Positions 31,424 to 40,238 of a DNA stretch of 64,000 nt are shown here, piece by piece (position 1 is the first letter of the stretch; each line of letters opens with the position of its first letter). Source of the stretch: Pseudocoprococcus catus (GTDB lineage Bacteria > Bacillota > Clostridia > Lachnospirales > Lachnospiraceae); the NCBI RefSeq assembly GCF_902381825.1, contig NZ_LR698973.1, positions 2,812,957 through 2,876,956 on the forward strand, written 5' to 3'. The notes beneath the pieces were generated by a model. The model was not told the DNA's origin and made no database searches. It saw only the letters and a list, made by a program, of their open reading frames with translations. Both the position numbers and the translations under genes were made by a program.

Positions 31424-34018
31424 ATGGATTTAAATAAATTTACACAGAAGTCCCTGCAGGCAGTGCAGGATTGTCAGAAACTGGCTTATCAGTACGGGAA
31501 TCAGAAGATTGAACAGGAACATCTGCTTCTGAGCCTGCTGACCCAGGAAGACAGCCTGATCGACAGACTGCTGGCGAAGATGGGAATTAATCATGAAGGA
31601 TTTAAGGTACAGGCGACGAAGCTTGTTGAGAAGCTTGTCAAGGTATCCGGCGGCCAGGTTTATGTAGGTGATAACCTGAACCGTACACTGGTACGGGCTG
31701 AGGAAGAAGCGAAGCAGATGGATGATGAATATATCTCTGTTGAGCACCTTTTCCTGGCATTGTTTGAGACAGCCGACAGTGATATCAAGACATTATTCAG
31801 GAATTTTGAAGTAACAAGAGATGGTTTCCTTCAGGCACTTTCCACTGTCCGAGGCAATCAGCGTGTGACAAGTGATAACCCTGAGGCAACTTATGACAGC
31901 CTGAGTAAGTATGCAGAAGATTTGGTAGGCAAGGCAAGAGCCCAGAAGATGGATCCTGTCATTGGCCGTGATACGGAGATCCGTAACATTATCCGTATCC
32001 TTTCTCGTAAGACGAAGAACAACCCGGTACTGATCGGTGAGCCTGGTGTAGGTAAGACCGCAGTTATCGAGGGCCTGGCACAGCGTATCGTCAAGGGCGA
32101 TGTGCCGGATGGCCTGAAGGACAAGAAGATTTATTCTCTGGATATGGGCGCACTGGTAGCCGGTGCCAAGTACAGAGGTGAATTCGAGGAACGTCTGAAG
32201 GCTGTTCTTGCTGAGGTCAAGAAGAGCGACGGCGAGATTATTCTTTTCATCGATGAGCTGCATCTGATCGTTGGTGCCGGCAAGACGGACGGTGCCATGG
32301 ATGCCAGCAATATGCTGAAGCCTATGCTGGCCAGAGGTGAACTCCACTGTATCGGTGCGACAACACTGGACGAGTACAGACAATACATTGAGAAGGATAA
32401 GGCGCTTGAGCGTCGTTTCCAGCCGGTTATGGTGGATGAGCCGACGGTGGAGGATACCATTGCCATTCTTCGTGGCCTGAAAGAAAGATATGAAGTTTTC
32501 CATGGCGTTAAGATTACAGATGGTGCCCTTGTGGCAGCTGCAACGCTTTCACATAGATACATTACCGATCGTTTCCTTCCGGATAAGGCGATTGACCTTG
32601 TGGATGAAGCCTGTGCAATGATCAAGACAGAACTTGATTCTATGCCGACAGAATTGGATGAGATTTCGCGTAAGATCATGCAGTTGGAGATTGAGGAAGC
32701 TGCTCTGAAGAAAGAGGACGACAAGCTCAGTCAGGAACGGTTGCAGAACATTACCCATGAGATTGCCGAACTGAGAGAAGATTTCAAGGTTCAGAAGGCT
32801 AAATGGGACGATGAGAAGCAGGATGTTGAGAAGCTGCAGAGCCTGCGTGAACAGATTGAAGACCTGAACAAGCAGATTGAGTTGGCTCAGAGGAATTATG
32901 ATCTGAACAAGGCTGCTGAACTTCAGTACGGCAAGCTGCCTCAGCTGAAGAAACAGCTGGAAGAGGAAGAGGCGCGTGTCCATGGAGAAGAGAATTCTAT
33001 TCTTCGTGAACGTGTCACTGATGAAGAGATTGCCAGAATCGTGTCCAGATGGACAGGTATTCCGGTTGCAAAGCTGACAGAGAGCGAGCGTAATAAGATC
33101 CTTCATCTGGACGATGAACTTCACAAACGTGTCATCGGTCAGGAAGAAGGTGTATCGAAAGTCACAGAAGCGATTATCCGTTCCAAGGCAGGTATCCAGG
33201 ATGAGAACAGACCGATTGGTTCGTTCCTGTTCCTTGGCCCTACTGGTGTTGGTAAGACAGAACTTGCCAAGGCACTGGCAGAGAATCTGTTTGATGATGA
33301 GAACAATATGGTGCGTATCGATATGAGTGAATACATGGAGAAGTTCTCCGTGTCCAGACTGATCGGAGCGCCTCCGGGATATGTTGGTTATGAAGAAGGC
33401 GGACAGCTGACAGAAGCAGTCAGAAGAAAACCTTACTCTGTTATCCTTTTCGATGAGATTGAGAAGGCCCATCCGGATGTTTTCAATGTATTGCTGCAGA
33501 TTCTGGATGATGGTCGTGTGACCGATTCTCAGGGCAGAACGGTAGACTTTAAGAATACGATTCTGATCATGACGTCAAACATTGGTTCTTCCTATCTGCT
33601 GGAGGGCATTGACAGCGAAGGCAATATCAGTGATGAAGCAAGACAGAACACGATGAATGATCTGAAAGCACATTTCAGACCGGAATTTCTGAACCGTCTT
33701 GATGAGATCATTATGTTCAAGCCGTTAACGAAGGACAACATCAGCGGTATCATTGATATCCTGATCGGTCGTCTGAATAAGCGTCTTGAGACAAAGGAAC
33801 TGACACTTCAGCTGACACCGGCTGCAAAGGATTACATCACAGATCATGGTTATGATCCGGTTTATGGTGCACGTCCGTTGAAGCGGTATATCCAGAAGAA
33901 TGTCGAGACCATGGTAGCCAAAATGATCCTTGGCAATGAATTGGAGCCGGGCGACTGCATCAATGTAGATGCTGATGCCAATGGCCTCACAACAACCACA
34001 ACACATATTGAAGACTAA
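31424..34018 (+). CDS. clpB: ATP-dependent chaperone ClpB
   Basis: The 864-residue protein has the full ClpB layout: N-domain (1-145), first AAA+ module with [13 protein letters not shown] near 205, the coiled-coil M-domain (about 410-520, [20 protein letters not shown]), second AAA+ module with [14 protein letters not shown] near 605, and the C-terminal D2-small domain. The M-domain distinguishes it from ClpC and ClpA. ClpB is a hexameric disaggregase acting with DnaK. AAGGAGG is seven bases before this ATG; an ATG two codons upstream is too close. A CIRCE-controlled promoter drives it. Confidence 0.97.
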   Translation: MDLNKFTQKSLQAVQDCQKLAYQYGNQKIEQEHLLLSLLTQEDSLIDRLLAKMGINHEGFKVQATKLVEKLVKVSGGQVYVGDNLNRTLVRAEEEAKQMDDEYISVEHLFLALFETADSDIKTLFRNFEVTRDGFLQALSTVRGNQRVTSDNPEATYDSLSKYAEDLVGKARAQKMDPVIGRDTEIRNIIRILSRKTKNNPVLIGEPGVGKTAVIEGLAQRIVKGDVPDGLKDKKIYSLDMGALVAGAKYRGEFEERLKAVLAEVKKSDGEIILFIDELHLIVGAGKTDGAMDASNMLKPMLARGELHCIGATTLDEYRQYIEKDKALERRFQPVMVDEPTVEDTIAILRGLKERYEVFHGVKITDGALVAAATLSHRYITDRFLPDKAIDLVDEACAMIKTELDSMPTELDEISRKIMQLEIEEAALKKEDDKLSQERLQNITHEIAELREDFKVQKAKWDDEKQDVEKLQSLREQIEDLNKQIELAQRNYDLNKAAELQYGKLPQLKKQLEEEEARVHGEENSILRERVTDEEIARIVSRWTGIPVAKLTESERNKILHLDDELHKRVIGQEEGVSKVTEAIIRSKAGIQDENRPIGSFLFLGPTGVGKTELAKALAENLFDDENNMVRIDMSEYMEKFSVSRLIGAPPGYVGYEEGGQLTEAVRRKPYSVILFDEIEKAHPDVFNVLLQILDDGRVTDSQGRTVDFKNTILIMTSNIGSSYLLEGIDSEGNISDEARQNTMNDLKAHFRPEFLNRLDEIIMFKPLTKDNISGIIDILIGRLNKRLETKELTLQLTPAAKDYITDHGYDPVYGARPLKRYIQKNVETMVAKMILGNELEPGDCINVDADANGLTTTTTHIED

Positions 34019-34059
34019 TGGCGCAAATTGTGTTGGCTGGTAAGTGAACATTTTCCCCA

Positions 34060-34103
34060 GAAAGGCCCTGTATTTCGGTGAATGCCGAAGTACAGGGCCT
34101 TTC
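34060..34103 (+). terminator. Terminator of clpB
   Basis: GAAAGGCCCTGTA-TTCGG pairs with CCGAAGTACAGGGCCTTTC, followed by TTC. The long stem lies 40 bp after the stop. A further perfect 9-bp inverted repeat, CATCATGAC/GTCATGATG, lies at 34108-34140. Confidence 0.8.
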
Positions 34104-34145
34104 TTCACATCATGACGATTCTGATGGGATTGTCATGATGCTGTA

Positions 34146-34175
34146 TTTTAGTTTATTTTAGTTTATTTTAGTTTA
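34146..34175. repeat. Three tandem 10-bp repeats
   Basis: TTTTAGTTTA is repeated three times exactly. The last copy overlaps the stop codon of the DHHW gene. Confidence 0.85.
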
Positions 34176-35336
34176 TTCGGCGGTCAGCTGATAAAGACTG
34201 TGGTCTTCAGCCGCCGTGTTGGCATTATACAGAAACAGAATATCGGTAACGCCATTGGATTGAATGGTTTCGGAAATATCTTCTGTATAATATCTCGGGT
34301 CGATCATGATGATTCTTGCATAGTCAGGAATCAGGAACGGAACAAAACAGTTTGCGTAGGAATCCTTGAAGACCATCAGCACCTTTTTGGATTCGGAAGC
34401 GGAATCGATAACGACTTCCGGATGATTGCCGCCAAAGAATACATTGTACTGGCTTTTGGTGGACAGGCTTTGAACGTCAAATACGGAAGCTGATTTGGTA
34501 TTTTCTGCCGTCAGGCTGACAGTGTAATCTGTGGCCTGATCCGGAAGATACGCATAAATTTCATCCGTTTCTGATGTACGCAGGCCGCTGGAAGCGGACA
34601 AAGTACCTTTGAAAGAATCGGAAAGTATGTTTTTGGAATAAGTGGTGCTGTCATTAAGTCCCAGAGTTTTGTTATAGGTCTGGTAGGCGAGTAAGGCCGC
34701 ATCACTTGTCCAGTGATGGTCGGTTCTGTAGTAAAGCTGAGTTGCTTTGTCGCAGGCGGCAAAAGGCTCAGAAAGATCGATCCAGTTGATGCCGGAAGCA
34801 GCAAGGTCACTTTGAAGCTGTGTAAGGAAAGCTTTTTGATCCCCTTTTACAGCTCCGAAAGGGAGTTTTTTGCTGTATATGTTGACAGCCGTAGGGACGA
34901 TCATAGCATTTAAAGTGATATCTGTTCCTTCTGTAAGCTTGGCAATCCCCTTGTAGCCTTCCAGGAGGGAGGCATACTGCTCATCAGATGGCGTATGGAA
35001 ATTCTGGATCAGATAACCGCCCTTTGCAAGAAAAATGTCGTTGGATTCAGTTTTTCCCATCATGCGTGAAACTGTGGATTCAAGCGTGATCCATTTGTTT
35101 CGAAAAGGAAACTGATCAGCAATATAGGTCTCGAATTCGGATTCAAACTTTCCGGATACCAGCGTTGAGAATGTCAGCTTTGGAAATGTCTGGAGTGTAC
35201 GGTTTTCCATATCAGAGGATGTATGATCCGGCATCAGGATCATGCCGGCGTCCAGGAGGACAACAATAGCAATTGCGGCAATGACCAGAATAGAATGATA
35301 TTTTTTTCGATTGATTTTATCTTTTCGTTTCTGCAT
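34173..35336 (-). CDS. DHHW-motif (AlgX/AlgJ-like) membrane-anchored protein
   Basis: The 387-residue protein has an N-terminal membrane anchor (about residues 15-35) and an extracellular SGNH-like domain. The family's DHHW motif is seen as YYRTDHHWTSDAALLAY near residue 210. A region before it (DQFPFRNKWITLES) is typical of AlgJ/AlgX proteins. Such proteins work with MBOAT acyltransferases to put acetyl groups on exported polysaccharides. It is the last gene of a four-gene minus-strand operon and starts 12 bp after the MBOAT stop. Confidence 0.88.
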   Translation of the reverse strand: MQKRKDKINRKKYHSILVIAAIAIVVLLDAGMILMPDHTSSDMENRTLQTFPKLTFSTLVSGKFESEFETYIADQFPFRNKWITLESTVSRMMGKTESNDIFLAKGGYLIQNFHTPSDEQYASLLEGYKGIAKLTEGTDITLNAMIVPTAVNIYSKKLPFGAVKGDQKAFLTQLQSDLAASGINWIDLSEPFAACDKATQLYYRTDHHWTSDAALLAYQTYNKTLGLNDSTTYSKNILSDSFKGTLSASSGLRTSETDEIYAYLPDQATDYTVSLTAENTKSASVFDVQSLSTKSQYNVFFGGNHPEVVIDSASESKKVLMVFKDSYANCFVPFLIPDYARIIMIDPRYYTEDISETIQSNGVTDILFLYNANTAAEDHSLYQLTAE

Positions 35337-35348
35337 AATCTGTCCTCA

Positions 35349-36734
35349 CTAAAATCTGAAATAAAGGAAAGGGTTGTAAGTACCGTATACAAGGAATGCA
35401 ATGCTGAGGATACCAAGGAGCAGAAGTACTGCGGAAGTCACTTCAGGTTTCTTTCTGCTGCATCGCACAATATAATTCCTGATCAGCGGTGTTGCACAGA
35501 GCACGCCCATGATCAGAATGATGAGATTGTTCCTTATATAATAAAAGAACGCCAGATCAAGGAAGCCTTTGGTGCCGATACCAAATAAAGTGCCGACGTA
35601 AGTGCGCATACTGCCAAAGTCCGTGTTGCTGAATAAGACCCAGCCGAACATGACAAGAAGCATGGTATAGATGTGTCGGGCTGCTTTCGGCAGCTTCTTC
35701 AGCAGAGAAGCAAATATATATTTCTCAAGAATCAGAAGAATACCGTAATAGAGGCCCCACAGGATAAAGTTCCATGCCGCACCGTGCCAGAAACCTGTGA
35801 GCACCCATACAATCAGAAGGTTCAGAATATGACGGGGCTTGGAAACACGGTTGCCGCCAAGAGGAATATAGACATATTCACGGAACCAACCGGATAATGT
35901 CATATGCCATCTGCGCCAGAACTCTGTGATACTGTCTGAAATATATGGAAAATTGAAGTTTTCAGGGAATGTAAATCCCAGCATCTTGCCCATACCAATG
36001 GCCATATCACTGTAACCGGAGAAGTCAAAGTAAATCTGAAGGGTGTAGGCAAAAATACCAAGCCATGAAGTCATGATGCTTCTGCTGCCCGAAGCCTGAA
36101 TGGTTTCGTAGAGCAGACCGAGATTGTTGGCAAGCAGGACTTTTTTGGAAAGACCAAAGAGCAGTCGCTCGATGCCTTGACCGAATTTGGCACGGGATAT
36201 TCTGCGGTTGGAAAGCTGAAGCTCGATATCTGAATATTTAACGATCGGACCAGCGACGAGCTGAGGAAACATCGTGATATATACAGCAAAGTTCAGCAGG
36301 TTTTCCTGAGGCTTGACTTTCTTTCTGTACACATCGATGACATAGGACAATGCCTGGAATGTGTAGAAAGAAATACCAACAGGAAGTGCCAGTGATCTGA
36401 ATTCAATCTTCAGAGGAAGAATGGCATTGATCATGTTGACAAGGAAACCGGCATATTTAAAAAATCCAAGCAGCAGAAGGTTGACAGCGACTGCAAATAT
36501 AAGCTGGCGTTTCCGCATGTGCGGATCTTCAAGTTCGCCAAGAACAAGACCGGACATGTAGTTGAAACCGATGCTCAGGATCATAAGGATGACATAGACA
36601 GGCTCTCCCCAGGCATAGAAAATAATGCTGGCCGCAAGCAGTACAATGTTTTTGTACTTAAAAGGAAGTACTGAATGGAGGAGCAGTACGATTGGAAGAA
36701 AAATAAGCAGGAAATTTAAACTACTGAATACCAT
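35349..36734 (-). CDS. MBOAT-family O-acyltransferase (AlgI/DltB-like)
   Basis: The 461-residue protein has 11 or so membrane spans. Key MBOAT elements are PVGISFYTFQALSYVIDVYR, FWRRWHMTLSGWFREYVYIP and the catalytic histidine in LTGFWHGAAWNF. AlgI-type proteins move acyl groups from the cytosol to the outer face, to be passed to polysaccharide by a DHHW/SGNH partner. Both partner types are encoded in the same operon. The start is 17 bp downstream of the DUF4358 gene stop. Confidence 0.93.
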   Translation of the reverse strand: MVFSSLNFLLIFLPIVLLLHSVLPFKYKNIVLLAASIIFYAWGEPVYVILMILSIGFNYMSGLVLGELEDPHMRKRQLIFAVAVNLLLLGFFKYAGFLVNMINAILPLKIEFRSLALPVGISFYTFQALSYVIDVYRKKVKPQENLLNFAVYITMFPQLVAGPIVKYSDIELQLSNRRISRAKFGQGIERLLFGLSKKVLLANNLGLLYETIQASGSRSIMTSWLGIFAYTLQIYFDFSGYSDMAIGMGKMLGFTFPENFNFPYISDSITEFWRRWHMTLSGWFREYVYIPLGGNRVSKPRHILNLLIVWVLTGFWHGAAWNFILWGLYYGILLILEKYIFASLLKKLPKAARHIYTMLLVMFGWVLFSNTDFGSMRTYVGTLFGIGTKGFLDLAFFYYIRNNLIILIMGVLCATPLIRNYIVRCSRKKPEVTSAVLLLLGILSIAFLVYGTYNPFLYFRF

Positions 36735-36750
36735 AATGTACTTTCAGGGT

Positions 36751-37233
36751 CTATTTGACGAGACCCATAAAAACCTCCTCCCACGTTGATGCATGCTCAG
36801 AAACAGCATAAAAATAATAAGGGCCGACTTTTTTGGTGATGGCATGACCAAGAAGGTCAATCTGGTTAGTGCCGTAGCCGTCAAAGTTGGTCTTTTGTGC
36901 GTCCAGTCTGGAAGCAGCCGCTTTTTCAGCTGTTTCCAGAGCGGCTGAGTTATCGGACTTCACGATCAGAAGCTCCGATACATCCATTAGACCATTGCCG
37001 CAATAGTAAATAGACCAGTCAAAGAGACTTTCGTCAAGATCAAGATTCTTTCGCATATCACGGGCTGTTCCTTTTTTGAGGGTATTGATACCTTCACATG
37101 ATACAATATTCTGCTGGACTGTTTCAAAACTGACATTTTTTGCATGACCTGACAGGAGAATGCCAAGAATGAAAATAACAAGCAGGCCGCAGATGATGTA
37201 TTGGATATATGTCAATTTCTTTAATCTATTCAT
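36751..37233 (-). CDS. DUF4358-domain protein
   Basis: This 160-residue protein has one N-terminal membrane helix (about residues 10-28) and an extracytoplasmic DUF4358 domain with LDESLFDWSIYYCGNGLMDVS, a conserved lead pattern of the family. DUF4358 proteins are small lipoprotein-like or anchored proteins of clostridia without a known reaction; linkage to MBOAT and DHHW genes suggests a structural role in polysaccharide acylation. Its first 8 bases overlap the end of the SGNH gene, so translation is coupled. Confidence 0.8.
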   Translation of the reverse strand: MNRLKKLTYIQYIICGLLVIFILGILLSGHAKNVSFETVQQNIVSCEGINTLKKGTARDMRKNLDLDESLFDWSIYYCGNGLMDVSELLIVKSDNSAALETAEKAAASRLDAQKTNFDGYGTNQIDLLGHAITKKVGPYYFYAVSEHASTWEEVFMGLVK

Positions 37234-38023
37234 TGTCTTTTAACCCCGCCATATCTGCCAGATAATTAAACCATAATGGATAAAATGCGGAAACAGGGTG
37301 AATACCATCCGCATCATATAATTCCGGCAGTTCTCTTAAAATGAAACCGGAGTCGATAAAGGTGACGCCGAGTTCCTGACATAAAGCTTCAAGTTCTGTA
37401 TTGTATTCGTCGAGATACCCATAAAATGGCAGACGATCCTGAACACCGTCCTGCGGAGGAAAGATCGCATTGACATAAATCACAGTATGCGGTGTTGCAC
37501 CTTGGATTTTGGTAATTGCTTCCCTGTAATCAGAGATAAATCCATCCACCTGTGAGCCATAATTCTCGATATCATTGACACCAAAACACATGAAAAGAAG
37601 AGATGGCGAAGCATTAATAGCAGCGTCAATCTGTTCTTCAGCTGTGCAGACGGAGATACCGATCTTGGAGGAGAAGTTGGATGGCGTCAGCCATTCATAG
37701 GCAGAGCCGCCTTCGACGATAGAATCCCCCAGGATGATCACGTCCTCAAACCATTTGGTCATTTCACTGTTGTCAAAGGAGTCATCTTTCATTGCGATGA
37801 TCTTCTCCTGTTCCTCAGTGAGATCGCCGGAAAAATTTTCGATTTTGCGGGATGAGAAATCTGTCGGTGTTTTGGCTTCCATTTGCTTGAGCAGATCAAC
37901 ATCTGCTGCAATAGATTCGCTGTTTTTCGCAGAACCGTGATGTACAAAAATCCCGCCTGACAGATAAAGTAGAAAACTTAAGACTAGAATCGTCAAAATT
38001 GTAAATGCAGTTTTATTTTTCAT
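37226..38023 (-). CDS. SGNH/GDSL-family hydrolase
   Basis: The 265-residue protein has an N-terminal membrane anchor (TILVLSFLLYLSGGIFV) and an extracellular SGNH domain. Block I is seen as VIILGDSIVEGGS (nucleophile serine), block III as CFGVNDIENYG and block V as DGIHPVSAFYP with the Asp/His pair. These enzymes add or remove acyl groups on surface glycans. It is the first gene of the operon with DUF4358, MBOAT and DHHW genes. Confidence 0.9.
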   Translation of the reverse strand: MKNKTAFTILTILVLSFLLYLSGGIFVHHGSAKNSESIAADVDLLKQMEAKTPTDFSSRKIENFSGDLTEEQEKIIAMKDDSFDNSEMTKWFEDVIILGDSIVEGGSAYEWLTPSNFSSKIGISVCTAEEQIDAAINASPSLLFMCFGVNDIENYGSQVDGFISDYREAITKIQGATPHTVIYVNAIFPPQDGVQDRLPFYGYLDEYNTELEALCQELGVTFIDSGFILRELPELYDADGIHPVSAFYPLWFNYLADMAGLKDNE

Positions 38024-38277
38024 TTTTTAAATTCCCCAGTATTGATGATGTACTTAATAGTAGTCAAACACCTTATAGGATATCATTTTTTTTGGCAGGT
38101 GTAAATTGAAAAATGATTCGAAATGTTCTTTTTGTATGGAAAACAGGGCTGGCAGGTATAGTACGTTTGAGAATACCTATTGTCATTATTGGTGGTTTAC
38201 GCTACTATATTAAGTACAATTAAGTATACAAAAGCTTTTCTGACCGACAAAAGTTCTGCCAATATTTACAGGAATTT

Positions 38278-38378
38278 GTAACTGTTCAGAGCCAAATGGA
38301 TTTATGTTCAAAAGTGCGAAGCATGCTTGCATGAATGAACACTCTTGGATATAAATCCATTTGGCTCTGAAAAGTTGC
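38278..38378. repeat. MITE-like palindromic repeat, copy 2
   Basis: GTAACTGTTCAGAGC at 38278 and the degenerate GCTCTGAAAAGTTGC at 38364-38378 bound a core nearly identical to that at 29183. It lacks the 40-bp insertion of copy 1. It lies in the leader of the second MATE gene, 30 bp before its start. Confidence 0.85.
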
Positions 38379-38407
38379 AGGAATTTAATTTAAAAGAGGT
38401 AATCATC

Positions 38408-39757
38408 ATGAGCAGTTTTGAGAAAAATCTTTCGGAGGGCAATGTGGCGAAACAGCTGGTTCTGTTTTCGCTGCCTTTTCTGGCATCCAATATTATACAG
38501 TCCCTTTACAGCGTGGCGGATATGCTGATCGTTGGACGCTTCAGTGGTACAACCAGCATGTCCGGTGTGAATTTGGGAAGCCAGGTGACGCTGATCCTGA
38601 CGAATATCGTTGTCGGTCTGTGTGCAGGCGGAACTGTGCTGATCGCACAGTATCTGGGAGCCAAGAGGCGGAAGGATATGCAGGAGACAACGGCTACATT
38701 GCTTACGACATTAACCATTGCGGCAATTGCCATTACCGTTTTAATGCTTATTCTCAAGAAACCGATCCTTTATCTGATCCAGACACCAGCGGAATCCTTT
38801 GCAGAGGCTGACCGATATCTGACAGTGACGGTTCTCGGCCTGATTTTTATATTTGGTTACAATGTGTTCAGTGCGGTTATGCGCGGCATGGGAGACAGTA
38901 AGCGGCCTTTGTACTTTGTACTGATTGCCTGCATTACCAACGTGATTCTTGACCTTGTACTGGTGGCCGGATTGAAGATGGGAGCGTTGGGAGCAGCTAT
39001 TGCAACTGTTTTCTCACAGGCAGTCAGCATGATCACCTGTATCATCGTGATGATCCGCAATGACTTTGTATTTGATTTCAAACCATCTTCTTTTATTATT
39101 AAGAGAGAAAAAGCAGTGAAAATTTTGAAGCTGGGTACACCAACGGCTATCCAGAATGGTGTAACAAGCATTTCATTTATGATCATTACAACCCTGGTCA
39201 ATGTGATCGGCGGCGTCAATGCATCAGCCGCCGTTGGTGTTGTGGCCAAGTTCAACAGTTTTGCGGTGCTGCCGGCTGTGGCGATGGGGGCCTCCATCTC
39301 AACGATGTGTGCACAGAATATCGGTGCCGGCAAGTGGGACAGAGCAGTGAAGACCTGCAAAATCGGTACAGTCATTGCTTTTTGCATCAGCGGCTGCATC
39401 TTTATTGTGGCGCAGACATCTTTTGAGCATATCCTGCGGCTCTTCAACGATGAGCCGGAAATGATCAAATACGGTGTGCAGTATATCCGGACATTCAGCT
39501 TTGACTATCTGCTGATGCCGTTTGTCTTCTGCATCAATGGTCTGTTCACCGGTGCCGGACACACCGCATTCTCCATGGTCAACAATATGCTGTCGGCAAT
39601 TATACTCAGAGTACCGGTGGCAGTGAGTTTTGGTCTGGTGCTGCATCTGGGTCTGACAGGCGTCGGACTTGGCGGACCGATAGCATCTGTGGGATCTATT
39701 ATATTGATTGTGGTGTTCCTGATATCAGGGCGCTGGAAAGAGAATAAAGCATTGTAA
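38408..39757 (+). CDS. MATE-family efflux transporter (NorM/DinF type)
   Basis: The 449-residue protein has twelve membrane spans. The family signature is present as ASNIIQSLYSVADMLIVGRF near residue 20 and, in the second half, TAIQNGVTSISFMIITTLVN near 250. It exports cationic compounds using a sodium or proton gradient. GAGGTAA precedes the ATG at 38408; the in-frame ATG at 38345 lies inside the MITE-like repeat. It is not closely similar to the MATE gene at 11614. No dedicated regulator is adjacent. Confidence 0.92.
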   Translation: MSSFEKNLSEGNVAKQLVLFSLPFLASNIIQSLYSVADMLIVGRFSGTTSMSGVNLGSQVTLILTNIVVGLCAGGTVLIAQYLGAKRRKDMQETTATLLTTLTIAAIAITVLMLILKKPILYLIQTPAESFAEADRYLTVTVLGLIFIFGYNVFSAVMRGMGDSKRPLYFVLIACITNVILDLVLVAGLKMGALGAAIATVFSQAVSMITCIIVMIRNDFVFDFKPSSFIIKREKAVKILKLGTPTAIQNGVTSISFMIITTLVNVIGGVNASAAVGVVAKFNSFAVLPAVAMGASISTMCAQNIGAGKWDRAVKTCKIGTVIAFCISGCIFIVAQTSFEHILRLFNDEPEMIKYGVQYIRTFSFDYLLMPFVFCINGLFTGAGHTAFSMVNNMLSAIILRVPVAVSFGLVLHLGLTGVGLGGPIASVGSIILIVVFLISGRWKENKAL

Positions 39758-39777
39758 AGAAAATTGCGATAGGCGTA

Positions 39778-39806
39778 TTTACAAACGCCTGTAAGAAAGG
39801 TATAAT
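39778..39806 (+). promoter_or_regulatory. Promoter of putative antitoxin RNA
   Basis: TTTACA (39778-39783) and TATAAT (39801-39806) are separated by 17 bp, a near-consensus sigma-A promoter. No ORF with a ribosome site follows before the terminator at 39866-39915, so the product is probably a small RNA. Confidence 0.8.
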
Positions 39807-39812
39807 AAGAAT

Positions 39813-39915
39813 ATAGGAAGTCGGAAGGTGAATGCGCTCACCCGACCCGGCGAAGAAGAAAAACTAAAAAATAGCTGTCCGAGACTCGCCAAAGTACATA
39901 GGACGGCTATTTTTT
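39813..39915 (+). ncRNA. Putative antisense antitoxin RNA
   Basis: The RNA predicted from the strong promoter at 39778 would start near 39813 and end at the shared terminator near 39915, about 100 nt. It contains a GGTGA-ATGCGC-TCACC hairpin. Its last 50 nt are the exact complement of the toxin mRNA 3' end. Its 5' end, GGAAGTCGGA (39816-39825), is identical to the predicted 5' end of the toxin mRNA. The arrangement matches TxpA/RatA and BsrG/SR4 modules, where the antisense RNA overlaps the toxin mRNA 3' end. Confidence 0.7.
39866..39915. terminator. Bidirectional terminator shared by toxin and antitoxin
   Basis: AAAAAATAGCTGTCC (39866-39880) and GGACGGCTATTTTTT (39901-39915) form a 15-bp stem with one wobble, with A/T tracts at both ends. 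The toxin stop codon lies inside the stem. Confidence 0.85.
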
Positions 39916-39990
39916 ATGCGTAAAATTCAGTATTGCAACTATGAGCATAGCGACAGAGACTATAAGTTGTAATTCCTCATATGTACTCAT
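39907..39990 (-). CDS. Holin-like type I toxin peptide, 27 residues
   Basis: An ATG at 39990 follows the very strong GGAGGTGG site and encodes MSTYEELQLIVSVAMLIVAI plus LNFTHKK. It has a short acidic head, one membrane helix and a basic tail, the pattern of the putative holin-like toxin family (PF16935) of Firmicutes type I systems. The peptide would insert into the inner membrane. Its leader can pair TCCGA with TCGGA across the start of the ribosome site, which may delay translation. The stop codon lies in the terminator stem. Confidence 0.85.
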   Translation of the reverse strand: MSTYEELQLIVSVAMLIVAILNFTHKK

Positions 39991-40052
39991 ATGGCACCAC
40001 CTCCGAATAGGCTCGGAACGGGTGCAGCACGTCCTCCGACTTCCATGAAATA

Positions 40053-40058
40053 AGTATA
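40053..40058 (-). promoter_or_regulatory. Extended -10 of the toxin gene
   Basis: On the minus strand TGGTATACT forms an extended -10 box. No good -35 box is seen 17 bp upstream. Transcription would start near 40046, giving a leader of about 55 nt that begins GGAAGTCGGA. Confidence 0.55.
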
Positions 40059-40156
40059 CCATGGATAATCGGAGATGGCCATAAGTTACAGAATGGCCAT
40101 AGCCTATGTAATAAAGGGAAACTCCCTCGCATAAGCCTCATACAGGGTGCCGATAA

Positions 40157-40215
40157 AAAAACTGAAATTCCCGCTGTCTGGCAAAACCAGCGAGACAGCG
40201 GGAATTTCAGTTTTT
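40157..40215. terminator. Terminator of pyruvate carboxylase gene
   Basis: AAAAACTGAAATTCCCGCTG continuing TCT pairs perfectly with its complement at 40193-40215 and is flanked by A and T tracts. It lies 24 bp after the pycA stop and can act in both directions. Confidence 0.9.
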
Positions 40216-40238
40216 ATTTTATGGTACCCGTATGAACA

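Noticed and set aside
32549..33472. A 307-codon open frame antisense to clpB
   Set aside because: It reflects strong codon bias of clpB; ClpB motifs are continuous on the other strand.
34146..34175. Direct repeats as a CRISPR-like or origin element
   Set aside because: Only three adjacent 10-bp units without spacers; probably slippage.
38345..38407. Upstream start of the second MATE gene
   Set aside because: It lies inside the MITE-like repeat and has no ribosome site; the ATG at 38408 does.
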